DNA from: Chitinophagaceae bacterium
GTDB lineage: Bacteria; Bacteroidota; Bacteroidia; Chitinophagales; Chitinophagaceae
Direction: 5' to 3'
DNA: 64,000 nt
Assembly: GCA_023957125.1 (NCBI GenBank)
Contig: JAMLHL010000015.1
Location: forward strand, 1-64,000
Both the position numbers and the translations under genes were made by a program. Of the stretch, positions 45,998 through 56,329 are shown piece by piece (positions within the stretch are counted from its first letter, which is position 1; every line of letters begins with the position of its first letter). The notes below the pieces were generated by a model, which searched no databases, was not told the origin of the DNA, and saw only the letters and a list, made by a program, of their open reading frames with translations.

Positions 45998-46365
45998 TGT
46001 TATTTATAGGGATAGGCAGTTTCATCGGTGGTATTTGCAGGTATTTGTTACAGCAGTTGATACAAAATAATTATCCTTCTTCCGTTCCCTTCGGCACGCT
46101 GATCGTAAACATTACAGGCTGTTTCGCTATCGGGCTCGTATATGAACTGGCAGCAAGAGGCAATTTGCTTTCGTCTGAAATGAGGTTATTTCTCGCTACT
46201 GGCCTCTGTGGCGGCTATACTACCTTCTCCTCTTTTGCGTATGAAAACGTAAGCATGGTATTAGACGGCGAGTTTTATTATTCCATGCTTTACTTAGTGC
46301 TTAGCGTGGTGGTAGGTTTTGGCGCTGTGCATGCCGGCATTTTATTCATCAAATTAATATCCTGA
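45985..46365 (+). CDS. crcB: Fluoride channel CrcB/Fluc
   Basis: 126 residues, four helices. Signatures GSFIGGICRYLLQQ, PFGTLIVNITGCFAIGLVYE, and FLATGLCGGYTTFSSFAYEN with the conserved Asn and Phe/Thr/Ser pore residues. Dimeric channel exporting fluoride from the cytoplasm. Preceded by a fluoride riboswitch and followed at 2 bp by DUF190. Confidence 0.95.
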   Translation: MYRSLLFIGIGSFIGGICRYLLQQLIQNNYPSSVPFGTLIVNITGCFAIGLVYELAARGNLLSSEMRLFLATGLCGGYTTFSSFAYENVSMVLDGEFYYSMLYLVLSVVVGFGAVHAGILFIKLIS

Positions 46366-46367
46366 TC

Positions 46368-46748
46368 ATGGAACTAAAATTTGATTCAAAATTGCTTCGC
46401 ATTTTCATTGGAGAAATGGACAAACTAAGTCATCGCCCCCTATATGAAGCGATCTTATTTGAAGCCAGGAAACTCGGCATGGCGGGATGCACGGTCTTGC
46501 GGGGTGTTATGTCTTTTGGCGCTTCGGCGCATATTCATACGGCAAAACTCATAGAAATTTCACAGGATCTGCCTATTGTTATAGAAATAATTGATTACGA
46601 AGAAAAGATCAATGCCTTTGCCGGGGCTGCAGGGCAAATGCTGGAGCGGGCGGGCTGTGGCGGACTGATAACCATTGAAAAAGCGGGAGTGCTGTATTAC
46701 AGACCGCGGTCACAAGAAAAGAATGAGGATGCGAAGCAAAATAACTGA
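46368..46748 (+). CDS. DUF190 protein
   Basis: 126 residues with the PII-like DUF190 pattern: RIFIGEMDKLSHRPLYEAIL, ARKLGMAGCTVLRGVMSFGA, and LPIVIEIIDYEEKINAFAG. DUF190 genes frequently accompany crcB; a regulatory ligand-binding role similar to PII proteins is proposed but not shown. Starts 2 bp after crcB. Confidence 0.9.
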   Translation: MELKFDSKLLRIFIGEMDKLSHRPLYEAILFEARKLGMAGCTVLRGVMSFGASAHIHTAKLIEISQDLPIVIEIIDYEEKINAFAGAAGQMLERAGCGGLITIEKAGVLYYRPRSQEKNEDAKQNN

Positions 46749-46771
46749 TATCCGGATTGTTGCGGCAATAA

Positions 46772-47242
<471 letters not shown>

Positions 47243-47248
47243 GGTAAA

Positions 47249-47457
47249 ATGCCACGAATACACGAATATATAGTTGGAATTCGTAAAAATTTTGGAGGAT
47301 GGTATGTTTTTGAGGATAAGATTTGATCCGAAAGCTTTATTGCTGCAAGACTTTTGTTAGAATTATCTGAAAATGCCTGCAGCGATCAGCCATAAAATAC
47401 AATAATACTATTTTGATATACGAATATGCCACAGGCACATTCGTGCATTCGTGGCAT
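47249..47457. mobile_element. MITE-like element with 19-bp inverted repeats
   Basis: ATGCCACGAATACACGAAT (47249-47267) and ATTCGTGCATTCGTGGCAT (47439-47457) are inverted copies with one mismatch, enclosing about 170 bases with no reading frame. It sits exactly at the broken end of eno and upstream of the MutS-like gene. Arms resemble the hairpin at 39736-39785. No transposase; target-site duplication not identifiable. Confidence 0.6.
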
Positions 47458-47508
47458 AGAGAAAAATCGGGGGTAGTTAAACAGCAGCCCCTAAGTAACA
47501 AATATTTT

Positions 47509-49038
47509 ATGTCGTTTCAAAGCATATTATATAAGAACGGCCCGCCGGACCGGGTCAGTGAAAATATGCCTGCGTTTTTCACCGATCTGCATTTGGACCA
47601 GGTTGTGGATAAAATGACCGAAGGAAAAGATGAATATCATCTTAAACCATTTTTTTATACCGGTTTGCAGGATGCTGATTCGATTCTGTACCGGCAACAG
47701 GTAATGAAGGAACTGGAGAGCCCGGACATACGGTTGTGTGTGGAAACCTTTGCCCGCGCTATGCAGCAAATACGGAAAATGTTGCAACACTCCCGTAACT
47801 GCCCCTATCCATATCAGCGTGAACGATTGTTTCTTGACGCCGTTGCAAGGTACTGTAACTCCATAGGCTTGTTGCATCAGCAGCTCCAGGCCTTGCCGTT
47901 AAAATCTGACGGGTTATATGCATTCAGACAATATTTATCGGATTATATTGCTTCGGAAATATTTACTACGATCAACCGGAAAAGCGAAAAAATCTTAAAC
48001 GAACTCGGAGCCGTTACATATGATTTACATACAGAGGGGCTGACTGTGAGGGTATTACCCTGCCAGCCACAGCCTGATTACAGTGAGGTAACGGAGCAGC
48101 TTTACAGCAGGTTCCGTGTTCCGGGAGCAAAAGATTATACAAAGCCCTTTCCTTTTACTACGGATATGAACCATGTGGAGGCGGAGATATTAAAAGGTGT
48201 AGCCACCTTATTCCCGGAACTGTTTCAATCGCTATGCGATTTTTTCACAAGTAACCAAAACTTTACAGACGACTTTGTGCTGGCTTTTGACAGGGAAATA
48301 CAATTTTATATCGCCTGTTTGCATTATTGTGAAAAGATAAAAGCGCATGGCGCTCCTTTTTGCTACCCGGAAATAACCGCTACTGCCGGTAAAGTTTACG
48401 CTCATGAAACCTTTGATATTGCGCTGGCCTATAAACTGGCAGAGCAAAATCAGCCATTGGTGCGCAATGATTTTATGTTGTCCGGGGAGGAGCGTGTCAT
48501 TATCGTATCGGGGCCCAACCAGGGCGGTAAAACTACTTTCGCCCGCACTTTCGGGCAACTCCATTACCTGGCCTGCCTGGGTTGCCCCGTGCCAGGGAAT
48601 GCAGTGCAGGTTGTGCTGTTTGATGCCATCTATACACATTTTGAGCGGGAGGAAGATATAGCAACCCACCGAAGCAAATTTGAGGAAGACCTTGTAAGAA
48701 TACACGCTATCATGCAGGCTGCATCGGGGCAAAGCGTCATTATCCTGAATGAAATATTTTCTTCCACCACATTGCAGGATGCGCTTTTTTTGTGCCGGAA
48801 GATCATGCAGCATCTCATCCGGCTGAATGCGTATTGTATTTGGGTAACTTTTATTGATGAGCTGGTAACGCTGAGCGATACGGCTGTAAGCATGGAAAGT
48901 ACCGTAGTTCCGGGCAACCCTGCAGCCAGAACTTTTAAGGTCATCCGTAAAGCGCCCGATGGAATGGCCTATGCCCTTTCTATTGCAGAAAAATACCGGG
49001 TTACCTATAAACAGCTAAAAGAACGTATCCATTCATGA
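47509..49038 (+). CDS. MutS-like ATPase 1 of the fluoride operon
   Basis: 509 residues from ATG 47509 (the open frame extends 32 codons up into the repeat element). It lacks the mismatch-binding and connector domains and corresponds to the MutS lever/clamp plus ATPase: Walker A GPNQGGKTTF at about 335, Walker B VIILNEIFSS (Asn in place of the usual Asp), and THFEREEDIATHRSKFEEDL. No Smr domain as in MutS2. Function in fluoride stress unknown; MutS-like genes near crcB RNAs have been noted, as I recall. Overlaps the next gene by four bases. Confidence 0.85.
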   Translation: MSFQSILYKNGPPDRVSENMPAFFTDLHLDQVVDKMTEGKDEYHLKPFFYTGLQDADSILYRQQVMKELESPDIRLCVETFARAMQQIRKMLQHSRNCPYPYQRERLFLDAVARYCNSIGLLHQQLQALPLKSDGLYAFRQYLSDYIASEIFTTINRKSEKILNELGAVTYDLHTEGLTVRVLPCQPQPDYSEVTEQLYSRFRVPGAKDYTKPFPFTTDMNHVEAEILKGVATLFPELFQSLCDFFTSNQNFTDDFVLAFDREIQFYIACLHYCEKIKAHGAPFCYPEITATAGKVYAHETFDIALAYKLAEQNQPLVRNDFMLSGEERVIIVSGPNQGGKTTFARTFGQLHYLACLGCPVPGNAVQVVLFDAIYTHFEREEDIATHRSKFEEDLVRIHAIMQAASGQSVIILNEIFSSTTLQDALFLCRKIMQHLIRLNAYCIWVTFIDELVTLSDTAVSMESTVVPGNPAARTFKVIRKAPDGMAYALSIAEKYRVTYKQLKERIHS

Positions 49039-50531
49039 AGCCGCATTTACTATACCCCGATCAGGATTTTAATATCAAGGCAGCAATGCCCTGGAATACG
49101 GTTGTATTATCCAAAGACCTGGAATTACAAGTGCTGTTCGATTGTATGTCTGGCGGCGATGAGTTATTAGCGGAAGTAGTACCGGGTGTGTTTCATTCGT
49201 CAGTGGAAAATAATATAACCACCATTTTATACCGGCAGGCAATTCTTAAAGATTGCATTTCTTTCCGTGAAATTGTTCAGGAAATTTACGATCTTTCTTT
49301 TGCTGCCATTGAAAGCAGGAAAAGCAGTTGGCTTGGTATTTTTACAAGCCATGCCACGTCCGTATTATCCAGCTCGGTAAGCATGATGCGGGTATATGCC
49401 GGCTACCTCCTGCGGTTAAGGACAATGGCAGTTGAGCAAGGCAAGAAATTCCGGTCGGAGGGTTTTCTACAATTCATACACACCCTGCAAATTGAGCTGG
49501 ATGACGCATATTTTGATGCTATTGAGAACAACCTGTCTCAACTGTCGCTCAAAAGCGGCATACTCACCGCTGTGCGCCTGGTTGAAGCGAACAAGGGAGG
49601 GGGATACAGCCTTCAGCAGTATGAAGGAAAAAAGCGCAAATGGTGGCACAGGTTTTTTCCTCCGAAAATAGAAGGATATTATTTTAATATTCACCCGCGT
49701 GATGAAAGCGGCATACAGGCCTTGCAACAAATAAATGATGAAATTGTGAGCAGGGCGGCAAATACGCTGGCGCAATCCAATGATCATATATTGCAGTTTT
49801 TCACCCTGCTCCGGCAGGAGCTGGCGTTTTATCTCGGCTGTTTGAACCTGTATGACAAACTGAAAGCGTTGGGAGCGCCTGTAGCGTTTCCCGTGGTTGC
49901 ACCGCCTGGCAGCCCGGTACATTGCGCCAAAGCATTGTATGATCCCTGTCTTGCGCTCAGCATGTCAAAGCAGGTGGTGGGCAATGATCTCAGCGCAGAC
50001 CAATGCAGGCTCATTATGATTAGCGGGGCAAACCAGGGTGGTAAATCCACTTTTTTACGCAGCATTGGCGTAGCGCAGCTGATGATGCAGAGCGGTATGT
50101 TTGTAGCTGCTGCGGAGTATCGCGCCAATATTACAAACCAGGTATTTACCCACTTTAAAAAAGAAGAAGACCATACCATGCAAAGCGGCAAATTTGATGA
50201 AGAGTTAAGCCGTATGAATGATATAGCCAGTCATATACGCCCCGGCAACCTGATACTATTCAATGAATCTTTTGCCGCCACCAACGAAAGAGAAGGTTCC
50301 GAAATAGCCTCGCAAATTGTAACGGCGCTTATTGAAAAAGACATCAGGGTTTTCTTTGTTACGCACCTCTATGATCTTGCCCTGCATTTTTATGAAAAGA
50401 AATCACGGGAGTCGTTGTTTTTAAGGGCCGGAAGACTTGAGGATGCGGGCAGAGATTTTAAACTCAAAGAAGCGGCCCCGTTGCCTACCAGCTATGGCCC
50501 GGATTTGTATAGGAAAATATTTGATGACTGA
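49035..50531 (+). CDS. MutS-like ATPase 2 of the fluoride operon
   Basis: 498 residues, paralog of the gene it overlaps (ATGA). Walker A ISGANQGGKSTFLRSIG at about 331, Walker B LILFNESFAATNEREGSEIA (again Asn-Glu), sensor THLYDLALHF, and shared THFKKEEDHTMQSGKFDEEL. Same domain reduction as copy 1. Since MutS ATPases work as dimers with composite sites, the two products may form a heterodimer (inference). Confidence 0.86.
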   Translation: MKPHLLYPDQDFNIKAAMPWNTVVLSKDLELQVLFDCMSGGDELLAEVVPGVFHSSVENNITTILYRQAILKDCISFREIVQEIYDLSFAAIESRKSSWLGIFTSHATSVLSSSVSMMRVYAGYLLRLRTMAVEQGKKFRSEGFLQFIHTLQIELDDAYFDAIENNLSQLSLKSGILTAVRLVEANKGGGYSLQQYEGKKRKWWHRFFPPKIEGYYFNIHPRDESGIQALQQINDEIVSRAANTLAQSNDHILQFFTLLRQELAFYLGCLNLYDKLKALGAPVAFPVVAPPGSPVHCAKALYDPCLALSMSKQVVGNDLSADQCRLIMISGANQGGKSTFLRSIGVAQLMMQSGMFVAAAEYRANITNQVFTHFKKEEDHTMQSGKFDEELSRMNDIASHIRPGNLILFNESFAATNEREGSEIASQIVTALIEKDIRVFFVTHLYDLALHFYEKKSRESLFLRAGRLEDAGRDFKLKEAAPLPTSYGPDLYRKIFDD

Positions 50532-50552
50532 TGATTTAAAAACTGAAATACC

Positions 50553-51111
50553 ATGGGAATAAAACAGATTTTGTTAGACGTAGATAAAGCCCGGGAGCGG
50601 CCGGAGATTATTGATATTTCTGCAGCCATTGAACGCGTACCGTGCGTGGAAGGATTGAGCATTGTGGTCAACGAAATAGATAACCCCCATCACATGGTCG
50701 CTTTCTCTGAAAGTAGCTTTTGCAACCGCTGTCTCCGGCGCGTGCATCTATTTCTTTTCTGAATATTCCCGGCAACGGCATCGGCTTATTCATGCCGAAA
50801 AACAGTTAAACCTGGCTACTCATGGCAAACTCGCCACCACGCATTTGGGCAGGCAAATATTGAAAGAGACACTTTGGGGCGTGTTAGTGTCATCCGTTTT
50901 CAATTTTACGGGCGCAATGTTCCCGTTAAGCATAGCCATGTTATTCCCGCAAATGCAATGGCTGGCTATTCTTGTTGCATTATTGATGCTCATGCTGCTG
51001 GGTGTTGGCATCGCCTCCCTGGTGTACGGCAATGCCGCTGCATGGAGTCTCTCACTTGTACTGGCAGGGGTCTTTGTTGCTTTTATAGGATATAAACTAA
51101 ATGTTGTCTGA
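50553..51111 (+). pseudogene. DUF211-like plus VIT1-like membrane protein, frameshifted
   Basis: The first frame gives MGIKQILLDVDKARERPEII ... GLSIVVNEIDN, a DUF211-like start. At five C (50684-50688) the reading changes: with one base less it would continue PITWSLSLKVAFATAVSGAC, IYFFSEYSRQRHRLIHAEKQ and on to three or four helices (TLWGVLVSSVFNFTGAMFPL, MLLGVGIASLVYG) like VIT1/CCC1-type membrane proteins. No start codon is available for the second part in its own frame. Either a real frameshift or a homopolymer read error. The VIT1 call is tentative. Confidence 0.6.
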
Positions 51112-51418
51112 CCACATAAAAACATAAACATGACGATGATCCGCAGGAATTGGAATGCATCTCTTTATACTGGCAGCTTTGCGCTGCTTTGTGTTCAGCC
51201 AGACCTGCCGTCTTACTTTTGCTTATCAAAACAATACAAAATCCCACTAGTCGCGCCGAATTTCCGGGGAACACCGTTTGATTTACGCATGCACGATGCA
51301 ATAATAACCGTTCCGGGGCTTTCGGCTTAGAGGCATTATTCAGACAAACTGTCCGTTGGATAATCCGCGCCCGTTTGGTAATCCTTCTTTGCTATACGAT
51401 TCAACACGTCCCCCAGGC

Positions 51419-51449
51419 AAAAAGGGCCCTTTCCAAAGAAAAGACCCTC
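51419..51449 (-). terminator. Terminator of the HtrA gene
   Basis: On the minus strand AGGGTCTTTTC, loop TTTG, GAAAGGGCCCT (11 pairs, two G-U) followed by five T. The rest of 51112-51471 has no gene I can support; a 66-codon frame at 51130-51330 has no recognisable domain. Confidence 0.7.
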
Positions 51450-51471
51450 TAACCCTCAATCATCAAAATGC

Positions 51472-52971
51472 TCATTTCCTGAAATCATTTATCCCATAGT
51501 AATATACCTGGTCACTTCCGGGATAAATGCCTTCTATCATAAAACTGTTGTCCTGTCGGGCAATAGCGGCTCTCAATTCATCTACCGATTTAACCGGAGC
51601 ATCATTAACCTTTGTAATGACAAACCCTGGTTTCATGGTAGTCTGGTCGCTGATAACACCATCCTTGATGGCGCTAACCTGCACGCCTCCCGGAATACCC
51701 AGTTTTGCGGCATCCGTTTTTTTTACGGTGGTAAACGCTGCGCCCAAAGATTCAAGCATGGCTTCTTTCTGGCTGGCAAAAGTACCCAGCTTGTTTTTCA
51801 AAACCACATTCACCGTTTTTTCTTCCTTGTTCCTGGTAAAGGTTATGGCTACCCTATCACCCGGTTTATGCGTGGCAATTTGTTCCGACAATTGCGAATT
51901 ATTGTCAATTGTTTTTCCATCCACCCGGGTGATGGCATCTCCCTTTTTAATGCCGGCTGCTGCTGCGGCGCCCGTAGGATCGGTTTCCATTACCCATACA
52001 CCACGAATATCATCATTTATCCCCAATTCCTTTTTCTTTGCATCATCCAGGTTTTCCGGAGCCATACTGATACCCAGGTATCCTCTCTGCACCGAACCGT
52101 ATTTCATAATATCCCCGATCACCTTTTTCATAAGATTAGAAGGGATCGCATAGGCGTAACCGGCATAAGCGCCCGTTGGAGATGCAATGGCGGAATTGAT
52201 ACCGATCAGTTCGCCGTCGGTATTAACCAGGGCGCCGCCACTGTTGCCGGGATTAACGGCTGCATCGGTCTGCAAAAATGATTCTACCGGCGCCTGACCT
52301 TCCTGGTTGATCCCGATACTCCTGCTTTTGGCGCTGATAATGCCCTGCGTAACCGTCACATCCAGGTTCAGGGGATAACCAATGGCCAGTACCCATTCGC
52401 CCAAATGCACATCATCCGAATTTCCAACCGGCATTACCGGCAGGTTTTTAGCGTCAATCCTGATCAGCGCAAGATCGGTGTTGGCATCCGTACCGATCAC
52501 CTTAGCTTTATAGCTCTTCCTGTCGGGCATGGTAACTGAAATTTCCGTGGCGCCGTTCACCACGTGGTTATTCGTAACAATATACCCATCGCTGCTGATA
52601 ACAACCCCCGATCCCGAAGCTCTTGTTTCCGGCTTCACCGCAGGTCCTATCTCTCCAAAAAATCGCCTGAAGAGGTCGTCATTTCCAAAAAAATCGCCAA
52701 ATGGATTTTGTTGCTGCCTGCCACCGGATGCTTTTGCATACTGCGTTACCGTCTTGATATGCACCACAGATGCCACGCTGCTTTCCGCGGCTTTTTCAAA
52801 ATCAGGCGGCGTAAACTGACCGGTATTGGCATACCCTGCCCTGTGAACCAGGGCCGGCTCCGCCTGTAAAATACTGTTTCGCACCGTTCGATGATTTGCA
52901 TAAACACCCCAACCGCCAATAACGATCATTACCGCCATTGCAATCACCAGGATTTTTGAATTATTCTTCAT
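51472..52971 (-). CDS. degP: HtrA/Deg-type periplasmic serine protease
   Basis: 499 residues, N-terminal membrane/signal segment (about 7-24). Catalytic triad: H136 in TNNHVVNGA, D166 in NTDLALIRID, S244 in NPGNSGGAL. Two PDZ domains follow: GYLGISMAPENL... (about 297-390) and a shorter one near the end (KPGFVITKVNDAPVKSVDEL). Degrades or refolds damaged envelope proteins. A terminator follows; the upstream neighbour is the PepSY-like gene on the same strand, 35 bp away. Confidence 0.94.
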   Translation of the reverse strand: MKNNSKILVIAMAVMIVIGGWGVYANHRTVRNSILQAEPALVHRAGYANTGQFTPPDFEKAAESSVASVVHIKTVTQYAKASGGRQQQNPFGDFFGNDDLFRRFFGEIGPAVKPETRASGSGVVISSDGYIVTNNHVVNGATEISVTMPDRKSYKAKVIGTDANTDLALIRIDAKNLPVMPVGNSDDVHLGEWVLAIGYPLNLDVTVTQGIISAKSRSIGINQEGQAPVESFLQTDAAVNPGNSGGALVNTDGELIGINSAIASPTGAYAGYAYAIPSNLMKKVIGDIMKYGSVQRGYLGISMAPENLDDAKKKELGINDDIRGVWVMETDPTGAAAAAGIKKGDAITRVDGKTIDNNSQLSEQIATHKPGDRVAITFTRNKEEKTVNVVLKNKLGTFASQKEAMLESLGAAFTTVKKTDAAKLGIPGGVQVSAIKDGVISDQTTMKPGFVITKVNDAPVKSVDELRAAIARQDNSFMIEGIYPGSDQVYYYGINDFRK

Positions 52972-53006
52972 TTTTTTAGATTTTACTGTTCAATGATCAA
53001 GAGGGT

Positions 53007-53567
53007 TTATCTCAACTGGGTGAAGTAGGATACATCTCCATCCATCATGATATGCACTACAATCTTCTGGGTATCTTTCTGCAGTTCTGCAAAGTAAGAA
53101 TCTTCGTCATCAAACTGTGTTCCATACAGTATCATATCCGCTTCGTTGGCTTCATTGTCGTCAAAAAGAATAACATCCCCAACCGTGTAATCTTTGTACC
53201 ATTTCGTTATATGCTGTTGTGCTTTAGCCGGCAGATCAGCAAAGGTTTTCATTTGTATGGTACCGATCAGGGTAGCGTCTGCATCATAGTATGCCTTGGT
53301 AGTTTTCCCGTCTTTCAGGAAAGTAAATTCATCGTAATTTTCATTTCGTTCCGAGCTGATAACAGGTGCATTGTTGAAGTCAATGAGGAACTGCTGTTTC
53401 GCCTGGTAGCTTACGTCATTTCCTTCCAGTTTTTGAAGCTTTTTCCGGTCTTTTCTCATCATTGTGCGATCTTTTTTCATATCGTGCCTCAGAGCGGTTT
53501 CCGTTTGCGCGCCTGCAACAGAGGTAAATAAAATAGCAGCGGCTGATAAAATCATTAGCTTTTTCAT
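53007..53567 (-). CDS. PepSY-like exported protein, copy 2
   Basis: 186 residues, signal peptide ending VAGAQ. Shares with the gene at 39154: VSYQAKQQFLIDFNNAPVIS, KWYKDYTVGDVILFDDNE, and GDVSYFTQLR at the end. A basic linker (KKDRTMMRKDRKK) precedes the domain. Probably a periplasmic PepSY-like fold. It is upstream of htrA, so possibly co-expressed with it. Confidence 0.72.
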   Translation of the reverse strand: MKKLMILSAAAILFTSVAGAQTETALRHDMKKDRTMMRKDRKKLQKLEGNDVSYQAKQQFLIDFNNAPVISSERNENYDEFTFLKDGKTTKAYYDADATLIGTIQMKTFADLPAKAQQHITKWYKDYTVGDVILFDDNEANEADMILYGTQFDDEDSYFAELQKDTQKIVVHIMMDGDVSYFTQLR

Positions 53568-53709
53568 GATTGTAAAGTTTTATGGTTTATAATTTTCATT
53601 GTCGTTGATCTCTTTCAACAACACAAAGCTATGCCGCTCCTTTTCCCGGTTCAGGCTGTAATCGGCGAACAGGCAAAAGCGATCGTTTAAAACGCCAATC
53701 CTTTATAAT

Positions 53710-55902
53710 TTAATGTTGAAATGGATCATGAAGCGTGCGATAATACCGCTGTGCTTCGGAAAGAGCCTTGTTACAAACGGTTTGCAGAAAGTTAAACCGG
53801 GAATAGAAGATTTCATCGGTGAGATCATCGTATTCGAGCGAATCAAGGTGGGGCTGGAGCGATGCCGTCAGTCCCATGACAGAAACCGTGGTTTTCATAT
53901 CGTGCGCAAGATGCTTTACCAGGGAGATGTCTTTATTTTCCCATGCCTTTTCAAGCGCCGACAAGGTTTCTGGAATCGCTTCTATAAACTGTGCAGTTAC
54001 TTCTTTTTCGTAGGCGGTGTTCCCGCCACTGATCTCCTTCATATACCCAAGATGAATACAATCATACTCCTGATCCGGAGCACCGGTTTTTTCACTCATC
54101 GTGTTTTCGGGGTCTGTTTGGGTAAACCTTGCAATTAATTGGTGCAGGCGGCTTTCACGAATGGGTTTTGAAATATATTCATCCATACCATAGCTCAGAC
54201 ATTTCTCCCGTTCTCCGGCAAGGGCATGGGCGGTCATAGCGATCACGGGGGTGGTCAACCGTAAAGATTCCCTGATCTCCTTTACCGCGGTATAACCATC
54301 CATTTCAGGCATCTGGATATCCATTAAAATAAGGTCGTACTTCTTCTGCCGCAACAGATCAATGGCAGCTTTCCCGTTTTGAGCCATATCATAACTGAGT
54401 TTCCAACGCGTGAACAAATGTTTTATCAGGCTTTGGTTGATCTCATTATCTTCTGCCACCAGAATATGCTTATTCTTAAAATTTCCATTAACGCTACCAT
54501 CACCCGGCGCCGGATCTTCCGAACGCTCTGTGTTTTGATTTTCCGCCACCACATAGGGGATGGTCAGGAAAAAACAGGTCCCTTTACCGGGCTCACTTTC
54601 CACCTTAATGGTTCCGTTGAGAAGCGATACAAATTCTTTAACAATAGACAGTCCCAACCCTGTGCCTCCATATTGCCTGGTCACTGCTTCATCCGCCTGC
54701 TGAAAGCGATTGAATATTTTTTCCAGTTTGTCACTTTCAATTCCTATCCCCGTATCCTTCACGGCAATTCCCGTGTATATCCTGTTTCCCTCTCTTCTTT
54801 CGTCCGTTATGTGTATGCTGATACACCCCTCCTTCGTAAACTTCAGCGCATTTCCTATCAGGTTCACCAGTATCTGTGTCAGCTTGGTAGCATCGCCCTC
54901 CAGGATACCCGGAATTCCCTCATCAATTTCGGTATATAAATGAAGGTTTTTCTCCGCCACCTTTGAACCAAACATCACTTTAACGGAATGAAGCAGTCCT
55001 CTTATGGAGAAAGGCGCTGATTCAACACGCATCATACCGGACTCTATTTTTGACAGATCCAGAATATCATTGATGATGCTTAACAGGCTTTCCCCGGAAT
55101 TTTGAATAGTATGCACATATTCCTTCGACCGCTTGTTGAGAGGCTGCCGGTCCAACAAAGCCGTAAACCCCAGGATGGCATTCATGGGGGTGCGTATCTC
55201 GTGGCTCATATTCGCCAAAAAACTTTCTTTAACGCGGGCTGCCTCCTTTACTTTTTTTTCCGAATCAATCAATCGCTGGATGATGGAAATAATGTACCAA
55301 AACAAAATGGCCGCACTCGCCAGGGTCAGTCCTATCAATATATAATTGAGTTTCTCCGCCCGCCTGCCATTCCGGATATTGGATTTATTTAATTGCTCCA
55401 GCCGGTCGTAACGAACGCTTTTGATCTGCTCCGCATATTCGAAGACGGAATCCATCAACTGCTTCCCTACCAATGTTTTTATCAGGGCTTCTGCTGCATT
55501 TTTCCCTTTTTTATTCACCGTATCAAGAATGGATCCGGAAAACGCGAGCTTGGACGACACGGCGCTATCCAAACGGCTGATCAGGGCCATGGTGGCCGAA
55601 TCGTCTGCAAAGCGCTGAAGAGACAACATGTCGTGCCGGGCTTTTTCAATCATCGCATTCATCCCTTTCACAAAATCATCATTGCCCGTAGCTACAAAAT
55701 TGCTGATGTTGCTTTCAATCTTTACAACATCTTTCTCCAGCTCCCGCAATACGGAATTGATATTGTATTCGTTGATGTATTGTTGATTGCCCCGGTTCAG
55801 GTTTGTAATACTTTTTGTAAAATTATACTGTACATATACCAGTACCAATGTGCCCGCAACAAAGGCCGCCAACAAATAGAAAATGATATTCCTGAGCGAC
55901 AT
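53710..55902 (-). CDS. Hybrid histidine kinase with REC and Hpt domains
   Basis: 730 residues. Membrane helix about 5-25, CHASE3-like helical sensor, second helix about 188-210, then HisKA with FLANMSHEIRTPMNAILGFT (His about 234), HATPase (NLIGNALKFT, DTGIGI, GGTGLGLSI), receiver (HILVAEDNEINQSL, LILMDIQMPEMDGY) and a C-terminal Hpt (LVKHLAHDMKTTVSVMG). A complete phosphorelay in one protein. Separate from the LytTR regulator by one small gene and a 190-bp gap on the same strand. Confidence 0.93.
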   Translation of the reverse strand: MSLRNIIFYLLAAFVAGTLVLVYVQYNFTKSITNLNRGNQQYINEYNINSVLRELEKDVVKIESNISNFVATGNDDFVKGMNAMIEKARHDMLSLQRFADDSATMALISRLDSAVSSKLAFSGSILDTVNKKGKNAAEALIKTLVGKQLMDSVFEYAEQIKSVRYDRLEQLNKSNIRNGRRAEKLNYILIGLTLASAAILFWYIISIIQRLIDSEKKVKEAARVKESFLANMSHEIRTPMNAILGFTALLDRQPLNKRSKEYVHTIQNSGESLLSIINDILDLSKIESGMMRVESAPFSIRGLLHSVKVMFGSKVAEKNLHLYTEIDEGIPGILEGDATKLTQILVNLIGNALKFTKEGCISIHITDERREGNRIYTGIAVKDTGIGIESDKLEKIFNRFQQADEAVTRQYGGTGLGLSIVKEFVSLLNGTIKVESEPGKGTCFFLTIPYVVAENQNTERSEDPAPGDGSVNGNFKNKHILVAEDNEINQSLIKHLFTRWKLSYDMAQNGKAAIDLLRQKKYDLILMDIQMPEMDGYTAVKEIRESLRLTTPVIAMTAHALAGEREKCLSYGMDEYISKPIRESRLHQLIARFTQTDPENTMSEKTGAPDQEYDCIHLGYMKEISGGNTAYEKEVTAQFIEAIPETLSALEKAWENKDISLVKHLAHDMKTTVSVMGLTASLQPHLDSLEYDDLTDEIFYSRFNFLQTVCNKALSEAQRYYRTLHDPFQH

Positions 55903-55927
55903 GAAATGTTTATTACCGCTAATGTAA

Positions 55928-56137
55928 TCAAAATTCCTTCGGCTTTTTGCCGGCAGGCAGCCTGGAATAACGGTACAACAGGAAAAATAAAAGACCGATA
56001 CTGATCACGATGCCGGAAAAAGTTTCAAAAAGCTTTCCTTCGCCGGCGTTCGTATCCATCAGTTTTAAGAAGAGAAAAGAGAGAAAAATCATGAAAAGTA
56101 TATCAACAAAAAACAATATTATGTAAATCGTTTTCAT
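55928..56137 (-). CDS. Small two-helix membrane protein
   Basis: 69 residues with helices YIILFFVDILFMIFLSFLFL and IVISIGLLFFLLYRY and a basic tail. It lies 25 bp upstream of the hybrid kinase on the same strand. No family recognised; ordinary composition for a membrane protein supports a real gene. Confidence 0.55.
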   Translation of the reverse strand: MKTIYIILFFVDILFMIFLSFLFLKLMDTNAGEGKLFETFSGIVISIGLLFFLLYRYSRLPAGKKPKEF

Positions 56138-56329
56138 ATCCTGAATTTAAATAACGCCGGTTTTTTGAGCATCAGCGATGGGTTGAAATCAAAATACCTG
56201 TTCACTTGAATGCTCAACAAGCCGACCAACTTCACCAGGTGCAAGGTATTATGGAATTAACAGCCACATTAAATAAAAATCGTTCAATGGGCATTAACGA
56301 TCGGTGAGAAGGAAGAATCAAAAGGAAAA

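Noticed and set aside
51130..51330. 66-codon plus-strand frame after the fluoride operon
   Set aside because: No domain, odd composition, no sign of coupling to the operon.
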